Assembly: GCF_000282375.1 (NCBI RefSeq)
Contig: NZ_AKJK01000053.1
Span: 1-64,000 of the forward strand
Length of the DNA: 64,000 nt
DNA from: Pseudomonas sp. GM50
GTDB lineage: Bacteria > Pseudomonadota > Gammaproteobacteria > Pseudomonadales > Pseudomonadaceae
Reading direction: 5' to 3'
Positions 26,644 to 35,567 of this stretch are shown in pieces; the first letter of the stretch is position 1; every line of letters starts with the position of its first letter. Below the pieces are notes generated by a model. The model did not search any database, was not told the DNA's origin, and saw only the letters and a list, made by a program, of their open reading frames with translations. Both the position numbers and the translations under genes were made by a program.

Positions 26644-26678
26644 AGTCCTATTCTTCTTCGGTTGTAGGACTTTTCCTA
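26644..26678. promoter_or_regulatory. TCCTA/TAGGA repeat cluster upstream of the BvgA-like gene
   Basis: AGTCCTA (26644-26650), TAGGACT (26665-26671) and TTTTCCTA (26671-26678). TTTCCTA equals the heptad known for Bordetella BvgA. The cluster is about 90 bases before the ATG at 26769. A possible autoregulatory site; the arm orientation differs from the classical BvgA site. Confidence 0.4.
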
Positions 26679-26768
26679 TATTGCTGCTACAGCCCCCTCA
26701 GTTCATGCGGCCCCTCAACTATCTGAGCTAAGGTGCGCGCTTTATTTGTGCACGTATGGGATTTGATT

Positions 26769-27395
26769 ATGAACTCCGTTTTTATTGTCGACGATCACCC
26801 TGTTATCCGCCTTGCCGTTCGAATGCTGCTGGAACATGAAGGTTACAAAGTCGTCGGCGAAACTGACAATGGGGTCGATGCAATGCAGATGGTTCGCGAA
26901 TGCATGCCTGACCTGATCATCCTCGATATCAGCATTCCCAAACTGGATGGGCTGGAAGTTCTCTCCCGTTTCAACGCCATGAGCACCCCCCTCAAAACAC
27001 TGGTATTAACTGCACAGTGCCCGACACTTTTCGGTATTCGCTGCATGCAGTCCGGTGCATCGGGCTATGTATGCAAACAAGAAGATCTCAGTGAACTGAT
27101 GAGTGCGATCAAAGCGGTCTTATCAGGTTACAACTACTTCCCCAGTCAAGCCTTGAACCCTGTTCGTCGTGACGACGCACGCTGGGCCGACCTGGAACTA
27201 TTTAAATCCGTTAACGATCGAGAGCTGATGGTATTACAGCTTTTCGCTCAAGGCCGTACCAATAAAGAAATCGCCAAGGGCATGTTTCTCAGCAACAAGA
27301 CGGTCAGCACTTATAAAAAACGACTCATGCAGAAACTCAAGGCCAAGTCCCTGGTTGAACTCATCGATATGGCAAAACGTAACGCGTTAGTGTGA
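26769..27395 (+). CDS. BvgA/EvgA-like LuxR-family response regulator
   Basis: 208 residues: receiver (1-120; VFIVDDHPVIRLAVRMLL, acceptor Asp in IILDISIPKLDGLE) and a LuxR-type helix-turn-helix (about 145-205; RELMVLQLFAQGRTNKEIAKG). Closest in style to BvgA, EvgA and P. aeruginosa RocA1. Its TGA overlaps a GTG of the following BvgS-like kinase frame (GTGA), so the pair is an operon. Probably receives phosphate from the kinase Hpt domain. Confidence 0.92.
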   Translation: MNSVFIVDDHPVIRLAVRMLLEHEGYKVVGETDNGVDAMQMVRECMPDLIILDISIPKLDGLEVLSRFNAMSTPLKTLVLTAQCPTLFGIRCMQSGASGYVCKQEDLSELMSAIKAVLSGYNYFPSQALNPVRRDDARWADLELFKSVNDRELMVLQLFAQGRTNKEIAKGMFLSNKTVSTYKKRLMQKLKAKSLVELIDMAKRNALV

Positions 27396-27403
27396 GAAAC
27401 AGG

Positions 27404-30400
27404 ATGCCCAGCCGTTTCAAGGATTATCTAATACTCATGGCCGCGGGTTTATGCCTGAGCACCTCAGTACTCGCGGCTCAGACGGCCAGCGAGCACTACA
27501 CCCTGCTCAGTCGCTCGACGGCCGGGCACATGGAAGTCCAGCTGGATACCTCACAACGACAATGGGTTAAAGACAAACGTGAATTGATCCTCGGTACATC
27601 GGCCCCGGATTATCCTCCTTTCGACCTGACCCTCAGCGGCCATGACTATGAAGGTTTCACCGCCGATTACGCAGGTATCCTCGGCAAGGCCATAGGGTTG
27701 CCGGTCAAGGTTCAGCGCTTCGCATCCCGGGGGGCCGCGATCGAGGCGCTGGAAAAAGGCCAGGTCGACATGCTCGGCACTGCCAATGGGTTCGAGGCCG
27801 ACAATGCCGACATTGCCCTGTCCACGCCTTATGCGGTGGATCAACCCGTACTGGTGACACGAGAAGGAGAAACCAGATCGCTGACCGATGGACTTGCCGG
27901 CATGCGGCTCAGCATGGTGTATCACTATCTGCCTCTGGATGAGGTCAGGGCGCTGTATCCGAAAGCAATCATCACCTCCTATCCGTCCTACCAGAATGCA
28001 ATCAATGCGGTTGCCTTCGACCAGGCCGACGTTTTTCTCGGCGATACCATTTCAACCCACTACATGATCAACAAGGGGTATCTGAACAACATCCGCATGG
28101 CCAACTTCGGTAAACACGAAGCCCATGGTTTCAGTTTTGCCGTGCAAAAGGACAACCCGGATCTGCTCGGGATTATCAACGCGGTACTCAAGGCCATCCC
28201 CACCAGCGAGCGAGAAAACATCGCCAAACGCTGGAGTGCCGGCAGCGACATTCTTCTCACCGATCACAAACTGCAACTCAGCCACCGTGAAGAACGCTGG
28301 CTGGCACAACATCCGGTCGTGCGCGTCGTGGTCAATGAAGCGTTTGCGCCGCTGACGTTTTTTGACAGCGACGGCAACTTTCGAGGTGTCACGGCTGATC
28401 TGCTCGAGCTGATCAGATTGCGCACCGGTTTGCGTTTCGAAATCCAGCGCAGCCGAAGCGATGACGCGATGATCGAGCAGATCGCCAACCATCAGGCTGA
28501 CCTGATCGCCGCCCTGCTTCCCAGCGTCCAACGTGAAACCACACTGAACTTCAGCCGCCCCTATCTGGAAAACTCCTTTGTGCTGCTGACGCGCAAAGCG
28601 GCCGACAGCCCGACAAACCTTACGCAATTGCAAGACAAACGCCTGGCCATCGCCCAAGGCAATCCACTGGTGGATTACCTGCGCAGCGAGTTTCCGCGGA
28701 TCAACCTGGTTGAAACCCCGGACACGTTCAGTGCCGTGGAGTTGCTTGCCGAGGGCCAGGCAGAAGGTGCGGTAAACTCACTGGTGATCGCCAACTACTT
28801 CATCTCATCGAGGATCTTCGAACAGACACTTCAGATCAGCACCACCATCGGCACCCGACAGGCAGCGTTTTCCCTGGCAACCGGGCGCGACGCCAAGGAA
28901 CTGAATGCCATCCTCGACAAGGCACTGTTGAGCATTGCACCGGAAGAGCTGGGCATCATCAATAACCGCTGGCGCGGCTATTCAGCGGCCTCGCAAAGTA
29001 CCTGGCGCAACTATCACCGTGTGTTCTATCAGATCGTTATCACTGCCGGCGTGTTACTGCTGATATCCATTGCCTGGAACGCCTATATGAGGCGCCAGAT
29101 AAAACAGCGGCAAGCGGCCGAGCGCGCCTTGAACGATCAACTGGAGTTCATGCGATCACTGGTCAATGGCACGCCTCATCCCATTTATGTACGTGATCGC
29201 CAGGGATTGCTGCAAAGCTGCAACGACAGCTACCTGGAAGCCTTCCGTGCAAAACGCGAAGACATCATCGGTAAAGGCGTCATACCGGGCACCCTTGGCA
29301 ATGCCTTCGAAGCACGGGAATATCAGGCGGATTACCAGCGCGTCATGGCCGAGGGGACGCCGCTGATTCTCGACCGTCCGTTGCACATCGACGACCGCAA
29401 GCTGACGATCTATCACTGGATTCTTCCCTATCGCGACTCGAGCGGCGACGTGCAAGGCATCATTGGCGGCTGGATCGACATCAGCGAACGGCGGCAACTG
29501 TTCGATGAACTGCGGGCCGCGAAAGAGCAAGCCGATGCTGCCAACCGAGCTAAAAGCACCTTTCTGGCGACCATGAGCCATGAGATCCGCACGCCCATGA
29601 ATGCAATCATCGGCATGCTCGAACTGACGCTCAAACGTATCGATCACAGTCATCCGGATCGACCAGCCATCGACGTCGCGTACCACTCGGCGAAAGACCT
29701 GCTGGAATTGATCGGGGACATTCTCGATATTGCGCGCATCGAATCCGGACGCCTGAGCCTGAGCCCGGAGCGCGTCAACCTGGCTGAAACCGTAGCCTCG
29801 GTGGTGCGAATTTTCGACGGGTTGGCCCGACAGAAAAATCTCGGACTGCAACTGGAGTTCAGCCCTGCCAAACCTGCGACCGATGTCGTCCTGGACCCGA
29901 TGCGCTTCAAGCAGGTGCTGTCCAATCTGATCAGCAATGCCATCAAGTTTACGCAACAGGGCCAAGTCAGGATCAGCGTCGAGTTGCAGCCAACCGACGA
30001 GCCCGACCGGGTCCAGTTGCAGTTGCGGGTTGAAGACAGTGGCGCAGGGATCAGCGAACAGGATCAACGGCGATTGTTCGAGCCTTTCGTCCAGGCCGAT
30101 AACTGCGGCCAGTCAGCCAGAGGCGGTGCGGGTCTGGGCCTGGTGATCAGTCGCAATCTGTGTGAAATGATGGGCGGCAACCTGCAATTGAACAGTCAGC
30201 CGGGAGTCGGCACACAGGTCCGGGTTTCGCTGAACCTGGCCACCCTGCCGACAGAACGGATGCCGGAACCTGCCGAGCTGCAAATCCACCCGAGCACCGC
30301 CCCCTTGAACGTGCTGGTGGTCGATGATCACCCGGCCAATCGCTTGCTCATGTGCCAGCAGCTGGAGTTTCTGGGGCATCGGTTCAACGTCGCAGCGGAT

Positions 30401-31048
30401 GGCGAGGCGGGGTTCGAGGTCTGGAAGAATCAGCCATTCGATCTGGTGATTGCCGATTGCAACATGCCAATCATGAATGGATATGAGCTGGTCCGTGCCA
30501 TTCGCCAACATGAACAGCACCTGCAGTGCCCTCCCTGTACCGTTCTGGGTTTCACCGCCAACGCGCAGCCGGAGGAAAGGCAACGCTGCAAACTGGCCGG
30601 GATGGACGATTGCCTGTTCAAACCCCTCAGCCTGACAGCCTTGAGCCAATGGGTCGAAGGCATCACGCCGACGGTCCGCGAGCCGGCCTTCAGTCTGGAG
30701 GGGCTGCACCTGTTGACCGGTGGCAACCCGACACTGAACCAGCGATTGTTGACCGAACTGCTTAACAGCAACCGCCTGGACCGCACAGCGCTGCTGGCGT
30801 TATCCGAGTCAAAGGACCGGCAGTCACTCCTCGACATTGCCCACAAAATCAAGGGCGCGGCCCGAATCGTCCAGGCATCCCGACTGATCGACAGCTGCGA
30901 GGCACTCGAACAGGCCTGCAATAACAGGCTCCACCACGATGAAGTGGCCGATTGCAGCAAATCCATGGAGCGCGCCATGCTCGAACTGGAGCAGGCATTG
31001 CAACAACAGATGGCACGCCATGACAAAAGCAGAATGAAGGAGCATTAA
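27404..31048 (+). CDS. BvgS/EvgS-like hybrid sensor histidine kinase
   Basis: 1214 residues. Order: signal peptide/anchor (1-26); two periplasmic Venus-flytrap SBP_bac_3 domains (about 48-295 and 300-525); one membrane helix (540-562); PAS (580-692); HisKA with ATMSHEIRTPMNAIIG (phospho-His near 726); HATPase_c with NLISNAIKFT and GGAGLGLVI; receiver with LVVDDHPAN and VIADCNMPIMNG; and Hpt with AHKIKGAARIV (His near 1146). This is the full four-step phosphorelay of BvgS. The ATG at 27404 or a GTG at 27392 may start it. The ligand is unknown; related kinases sense periplasmic small molecules or redox cues. Confidence 0.93.
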   Translation: MPSRFKDYLILMAAGLCLSTSVLAAQTASEHYTLLSRSTAGHMEVQLDTSQRQWVKDKRELILGTSAPDYPPFDLTLSGHDYEGFTADYAGILGKAIGLPVKVQRFASRGAAIEALEKGQVDMLGTANGFEADNADIALSTPYAVDQPVLVTREGETRSLTDGLAGMRLSMVYHYLPLDEVRALYPKAIITSYPSYQNAINAVAFDQADVFLGDTISTHYMINKGYLNNIRMANFGKHEAHGFSFAVQKDNPDLLGIINAVLKAIPTSERENIAKRWSAGSDILLTDHKLQLSHREERWLAQHPVVRVVVNEAFAPLTFFDSDGNFRGVTADLLELIRLRTGLRFEIQRSRSDDAMIEQIANHQADLIAALLPSVQRETTLNFSRPYLENSFVLLTRKAADSPTNLTQLQDKRLAIAQGNPLVDYLRSEFPRINLVETPDTFSAVELLAEGQAEGAVNSLVIANYFISSRIFEQTLQISTTIGTRQAAFSLATGRDAKELNAILDKALLSIAPEELGIINNRWRGYSAASQSTWRNYHRVFYQIVITAGVLLLISIAWNAYMRRQIKQRQAAERALNDQLEFMRSLVNGTPHPIYVRDRQGLLQSCNDSYLEAFRAKREDIIGKGVIPGTLGNAFEAREYQADYQRVMAEGTPLILDRPLHIDDRKLTIYHWILPYRDSSGDVQGIIGGWIDISERRQLFDELRAAKEQADAANRAKSTFLATMSHEIRTPMNAIIGMLELTLKRIDHSHPDRPAIDVAYHSAKDLLELIGDILDIARIESGRLSLSPERVNLAETVASVVRIFDGLARQKNLGLQLEFSPAKPATDVVLDPMRFKQVLSNLISNAIKFTQQGQVRISVELQPTDEPDRVQLQLRVEDSGAGISEQDQRRLFEPFVQADNCGQSARGGAGLGLVISRNLCEMMGGNLQLNSQPGVGTQVRVSLNLATLPTERMPEPAELQIHPSTAPLNVLVVDDHPANRLLMCQQLEFLGHRFNVAADGEAGFEVWKNQPFDLVIADCNMPIMNGYELVRAIRQHEQHLQCPPCTVLGFTANAQPEERQRCKLAGMDDCLFKPLSLTALSQWVEGITPTVREPAFSLEGLHLLTGGNPTLNQRLLTELLNSNRLDRTALLALSESKDRQSLLDIAHKIKGAARIVQASRLIDSCEALEQACNNRLHHDEVADCSKSMERAMLELEQALQQQMARHDKSRMKEH

Positions 31049-31097
31049 CTATGCTTGGGGGCTGAGCAGTGTGTTAATCATCATGGAGAAAGCTGCA

Positions 31098-34043
31098 ATG
31101 CCCAGCCCACTGCGCCCGGATCAACGCCGGTTCCCTCTGCACATCCATATCAGCGTGATGTTCACCTTCCTGTTGTTGCTGACCGGGGTGGTACTGGGCA
31201 TTTTCAACTATCGGCAAACCACCCAGATCATTCTTTCCAGCAGCGAAAAGCTCTTCAACCGCATCGAGCAGGATGTCCGTCTGGACCTGCATCGCACCTA
31301 TCAGCCGATCCGTCATTTGCTGAACCTGCTGGCGGACAATCCAGCGACCCAGGCGCCCGACCTTGAGCAACGCGTGGCGTTGCTCAAGCCCTTCAGCCAA
31401 TCGCTCAAGGACAACCCCGATCTGGCCTCGCTGTACCTGGGCTATGGCAATGGCGACTTCTTCATGGTTCGTCCTTTGCGCACCGACGCCCTGAAAACGC
31501 TGGTCAAGGCGCCGCAGACGGCGGCGTTTCAGGTATGGAGCATCGAGCACCCAGGCAGCGGTCAGACCCGCTCCCAATCATTGTTCTTCGATCAGAACCT
31601 GGCCCTTATCAGCCGTCAGGACAACCCCGACGAAACCTACGATCCCCGTACCCGCACCTGGTTCTCCAGCGCCCGCAGCGACCGTGATCAGATCACCACC
31701 GAACCCTACCTTTTTTTCTCCACCCACAACGTCGGCACCACACTGGCCCGGCGCAGTGGCGAGCATGCAGTGATGGGGGCCGACCTCACGCTGGCTGAAC
31801 TGTCGGCGACCCTGGCCAAACATGTGGTGACCCCCAATACCGAAATTGTGCTGTTCGATGCCGAGGGCAATGCCATCGCCTACCCCGACAGCAGCAAACT
31901 GATCGTCGACGACCAGACTGCCCGGCTGGTCAAAGCCGCCGACCTGAGCCCCAGCCTCGCGGCCCTGCTCACAAGTCCCGCCGAGGTCAATCGCCTGAAC
32001 ACCGCGGGCCGCCAATGGATCGTGGCGCGTAGCAGCATCCAGGAGGGTGGCCCGCAGGGACTGCAACTGGCGCTACTGGTGCCGGAGGATGAATTGCTCG
32101 TCGATGCCTACCGTATGCGCTGGCAAGGCGCATTGATTACCCTGGCGACGCTGTTGTTGTGCCTGCCGATGGGTTGGCTGACCTCGAGAGTCCTGGTCAA
32201 ACCCTTGCGCGCCCTGGTGCAGGAAGCCGATGCGATTCGCAGTTTCGATTTCAATTTTCCGGCCTCCCGTCGCTCGCCGGTGCTTGAAGTCGACCAACTG
32301 AGCGTGTCGATGGCGCGCATGAAAGACACCCTGGCGAGTTTTTTCCAGATTACCGACAGCCTGAGCGCCGAGACCCGTTTCGCCCCGCTGCTGCAACGGG
32401 TGTTGTTTGAAACCGTGAAAATCGGCCAGGCCCAGGCCGGTCTGCTCTACCTGCGGGAAAGTGATGACGATCGCGTGGAGCCTCATGCGCTGGTCATTAA
32501 CGGCAGCTCACAGGCATTGTCATCATTCGATATTCAAGGACACACGCCTCAGGATCCGCTGAGCCCTCAATGGATGCAGGAGCTGTCGAATACCAACAAT
32601 GTTGTCAGCCACCTCGGCTTCGAACAGGCAGGGGACCTGCAGAAGGTTTTGCTCGCGCTGGAGTGCCCTCGGGTTCATCTGATCGGTATCCGGCTGCACA
32701 ATCGTCATAACGAAACCGTCGGGCTACTGGTCCTGCTGCTGGCCGACAGCGGCACGCAAGACGACCTGGAAAAACTTCGCCCGGACCGCATCGCGTTTCT
32801 CCAGGCCGTTTCCGGTGCAGCCGCCGTGAGTATCGAAAGTCAGCGCCTGCAAGCCAAACAGAAACAGCTGCTGGACTCTTTTATTCAACTGCTGGCTGGC
32901 GCGATCGATGCCAAAAGCCCCTATACCGGCGGGCACTGCCAGCGGGTGCCAGCACTGACGCTGATGCTGGCGCGGGCTGCCGCGGCCAGTCAGGACCCGG
33001 CCTTCAGCAGCTATCGGCCCACCGAAGATGAGTGGGAAGCCCTGCACATCGCTGCCTGGCTGCATGATTGCGGCAAGATCACCACGCCTGAATACGTGGT
33101 CGACAAAGCCACGAAGCTTGAGACCCTGAACGACCGCATCCACGAAATCCGCACCCGTTTCGAAGTGCTCAAGCGTGATGCCTGGATCAACTATTGGCAG
33201 GCTATCGCGCGAGGAGGTGACGAGCAGCCTCTGGCGCAATTGCGCGATACGAGCCTGGCGGCGCTGGATGATGATTTCGCATTTGTGGCCCACTGCAACT
33301 TGGGCAGCGAGGCCATGGCCGAGGCCGATCTGCAACGCCTGAACACTATCGCCAAACGCACCTGGACCCGAACCCTGGACGATCGACTTGGGGTTTCATG
33401 GGAAGAGAATCGTCGCCAGGCCCGGACCCCAATGCCGCCCCTGCCGGTCAGCGAGCCGCTGCTGGCCGATAAACCCGAACACTTGCTCGAACGCGCCGAC
33501 AGTGAACTGATCCCGGCCGACAATCCGTGGGGGTTCAAGCTCGACGTACCGCGCTACAAGTACAACCGGGGCGAGCTTTACAACCTGAGCATCACCCGAG
33601 GCACCCTGACCCGTGAGGAGCGTTACATCATCAATCACCACATGGTGCAGACGATTCTGATGCTCAGTCACCTGCCCTTCCCCGGCCACCTCAATAACAT
33701 CGCGGAGATCGCCGGCGGCCATCACGAAAAAATGGACGGCACCGGTTATCCCAAACGCTTGAAGCGCGAAGACATGAGCCTGCCGGCGCGGATGATGGCG
33801 ATTGCCGATATTTTCGAAGCGCTGACCGCCGCCGATCGCCCCTACAAGAAAGCCAAGTCCTTGAGCGAAGCGCTGGGCATCATGGCCACCATGTGCCGTG
33901 ACGCCCACATTGACGCTGAATTGTTCGGGCTATTCATCAACGACGAAGTCTACTTGCAGTACGCCAACTGTTTTCTCGACCCACGACAGATTGATGCGGT
34001 CGACCCGTCAAGCCTGCTGATCAAGGCGGGCTTGATGGCCTGA
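31098..34043 (+). CDS. HD-GYP phosphodiesterase with Cache, HAMP and GAF domains
   Basis: 981 residues. Membrane helix near 20-42, a periplasmic double-Cache sensor (about 45-330), second helix near 339-360, HAMP to about 411, GAF (424-584), then an HD-GYP catalytic region (600-975) with WLHDCGKITTPEY, HHEKMDGTGYPKRL and DIFEALTAADRPYKKA. About 228 residues separate the HD and GYP motifs, far more than in RpfG-type proteins, so a large insertion is present. Predicted to degrade c-di-GMP in response to an external ligand. ATG 31098 is preceded by GGAG; starts 50 bases after the kinase, probably the same operon. Confidence 0.9.
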   Translation: MPSPLRPDQRRFPLHIHISVMFTFLLLLTGVVLGIFNYRQTTQIILSSSEKLFNRIEQDVRLDLHRTYQPIRHLLNLLADNPATQAPDLEQRVALLKPFSQSLKDNPDLASLYLGYGNGDFFMVRPLRTDALKTLVKAPQTAAFQVWSIEHPGSGQTRSQSLFFDQNLALISRQDNPDETYDPRTRTWFSSARSDRDQITTEPYLFFSTHNVGTTLARRSGEHAVMGADLTLAELSATLAKHVVTPNTEIVLFDAEGNAIAYPDSSKLIVDDQTARLVKAADLSPSLAALLTSPAEVNRLNTAGRQWIVARSSIQEGGPQGLQLALLVPEDELLVDAYRMRWQGALITLATLLLCLPMGWLTSRVLVKPLRALVQEADAIRSFDFNFPASRRSPVLEVDQLSVSMARMKDTLASFFQITDSLSAETRFAPLLQRVLFETVKIGQAQAGLLYLRESDDDRVEPHALVINGSSQALSSFDIQGHTPQDPLSPQWMQELSNTNNVVSHLGFEQAGDLQKVLLALECPRVHLIGIRLHNRHNETVGLLVLLLADSGTQDDLEKLRPDRIAFLQAVSGAAAVSIESQRLQAKQKQLLDSFIQLLAGAIDAKSPYTGGHCQRVPALTLMLARAAAASQDPAFSSYRPTEDEWEALHIAAWLHDCGKITTPEYVVDKATKLETLNDRIHEIRTRFEVLKRDAWINYWQAIARGGDEQPLAQLRDTSLAALDDDFAFVAHCNLGSEAMAEADLQRLNTIAKRTWTRTLDDRLGVSWEENRRQARTPMPPLPVSEPLLADKPEHLLERADSELIPADNPWGFKLDVPRYKYNRGELYNLSITRGTLTREERYIINHHMVQTILMLSHLPFPGHLNNIAEIAGGHHEKMDGTGYPKRLKREDMSLPARMMAIADIFEALTAADRPYKKAKSLSEALGIMATMCRDAHIDAELFGLFINDEVYLQYANCFLDPRQIDAVDPSSLLIKAGLMA

Positions 34044-34526
34044 TCAGCAGTCGGTCAGACGCAGGAAAATCGCCGCCAGTTGCTCGATACCGGCCTGATC
34101 GTCAGCGGTAAAACGCGCGAGTTTCGGGCTATCGAGGTCCAGTACACCGATCAGTCGACCGTCCTTGACCAGCGGCACCACCAGTTCACTGTTCGAGGCA
34201 CTGTCGCACGCGATGTGCCCAGGGAATGCATGTACGTCTTCGACCCGCTGGGTCTGCAAGGTGGCCGCCGCCGCCCCGCACACACCGCGACCAAACGGAA
34301 TCCGTACACAGGCGATCTGCCCCTGAAACGGGCCAAGCACCAGTTCTTCGTTGCGATTAAGGTAGAAACCGGCCCAGTTCAGGTCATCGAGCTGGTTGAA
34401 CAGAAACGCCGAAAATTGTGCGGCGTTAGCGATAAAATCACGCTCGTCCGCCAGCAGCGACTCAAGCTGTGCCCACAGCATGCCGTAGCCCTCCAGGCCC
34501 TGGCCGCTCTTTTGTAAATCGATCAT
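34044..34526 (-). CDS. msrC: Free methionine-R-sulfoxide reductase (GAF-type)
   Basis: 160 residues, one GAF domain of the fRMsr (MsrC) family. Reduces free L-methionine-(R)-sulfoxide. The conserved Cys residues appear in GRGVCGAAA and GHIACDSASNSE, and the fold-typical WAGFYL and IGVLDLDS segments are present. Start ATG 34526 overlaps the stop of the upstream ATPase gene (ATGA). Its stop abuts the HD-GYP stop on the other strand as TGATCA. Confidence 0.93.
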   Translation of the reverse strand: MIDLQKSGQGLEGYGMLWAQLESLLADERDFIANAAQFSAFLFNQLDDLNWAGFYLNRNEELVLGPFQGQIACVRIPFGRGVCGAAAATLQTQRVEDVHAFPGHIACDSASNSELVVPLVKDGRLIGVLDLDSPKLARFTADDQAGIEQLAAIFLRLTDC

Positions 34527-35413
34527 GCCTTGTGCTCCAACAGCTTCAGCCCGACCCAATAACGGGCAAATTGATACGCGCAACGTCCGTTGCGATTGCC
34601 CCGGCCCGTGGCCCAGCGCACTGCGAGGATGTCCAACTCTTCGTCACGCTGCCACTCAAGGCCGGCCTTGTCGGCCAATTGGCCGATCCAATGCTCGACG
34701 ACGTTAAGGAAATGCTCCTGAGTAAACGGATAGAACGACAGCCACAGACCAAAACGGTCCGACAGCGCGATCTTGTCTTCCACCGCCTCACTGGGATGGA
34801 GTTCGCCATCGACCCTTTTCCAGTTCTCGTTATCGCTTTCCTTTTCCGGCACCAGATGGCGACGGTTGGAGGTGGCGTACAGCAGAACGTTGTCTGGCGC
34901 CTGTTCGAGCGAACCATCGAGCACGCTCTTGAGCACGCGGTAATCGCCCTCGCCCGACTCGAACGACAGGTCATCGCAAAACAGCACAAAGCGCTGAGGC
35001 AACTTGGCGATCTGCTCGACCACGCGCGGCAAGTCCGCCAGGTGATCGCGTTCGATCTCGATCAGCCGCAGGCCGCTCTTGGCGTGTTCCGACAGCAAGG
35101 CGCGCACCAGCGACGATTTACCGGTGCCACGCGAGCCCCAGAGCAAAGCGTGGTTGGCCGGCATGCCGTCGAGAAACTGGCGGGTGTTGCGGCCCAGTTG
35201 CTCCAGTTGTCGGTCAACGCCGATCAAGTCGGACAAACGCGTGTCCAGGCTGACTTGCAGCGGCAACAGAAAACCGCTGCGCCCCTCGCGCTGCCAGCGT
35301 GCGGCCAGGCAGTGCGTCCAGTCGATGGTTTGCCGAGGCGCGGGCAGCAGCGGCTCGATACGGGCCAGAACGGCATCGGCGCGTTCAAGAAAAGCATTCA
35401 ATCGGGAATCCAC
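34523..35413 (-). CDS. DUF815-family AAA ATPase
   Basis: 296 residues. Walker A is WGSRGTGKSSLVRALL near residue 93, Walker B is RFVLFCDDLSFE, and a sensor-1-like LLYATSNRRHLVP follows. The family is conserved but of unknown role. The GTG at 35413 is chosen because GAGGAGAAG lies just upstream; the open frame extends to 35503 through low-quality sequence. Translationally coupled to msrC. Divergent from sagS with about 155 bases between starts. Confidence 0.88.
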   Translation of the reverse strand: MDSRLNAFLERADAVLARIEPLLPAPRQTIDWTHCLAARWQREGRSGFLLPLQVSLDTRLSDLIGVDRQLEQLGRNTRQFLDGMPANHALLWGSRGTGKSSLVRALLSEHAKSGLRLIEIERDHLADLPRVVEQIAKLPQRFVLFCDDLSFESGEGDYRVLKSVLDGSLEQAPDNVLLYATSNRRHLVPEKESDNENWKRVDGELHPSEAVEDKIALSDRFGLWLSFYPFTQEHFLNVVEHWIGQLADKAGLEWQRDEELDILAVRWATGRGNRNGRCAYQFARYWVGLKLLEHKA

Positions 35414-35567
35414 GTCTTCTCCTCGGGCACGTTCACGGTAATGATGGCGGTACAACGACGAAACACAGCACCTACACCCCCTACAGGTGTTTTGCGAGAA
35501 CATCGGTATCCATTGATGATCGACTATGCTTGAGCAGCGAAGGGAAACGGAAGTGGTTCAACATCCC

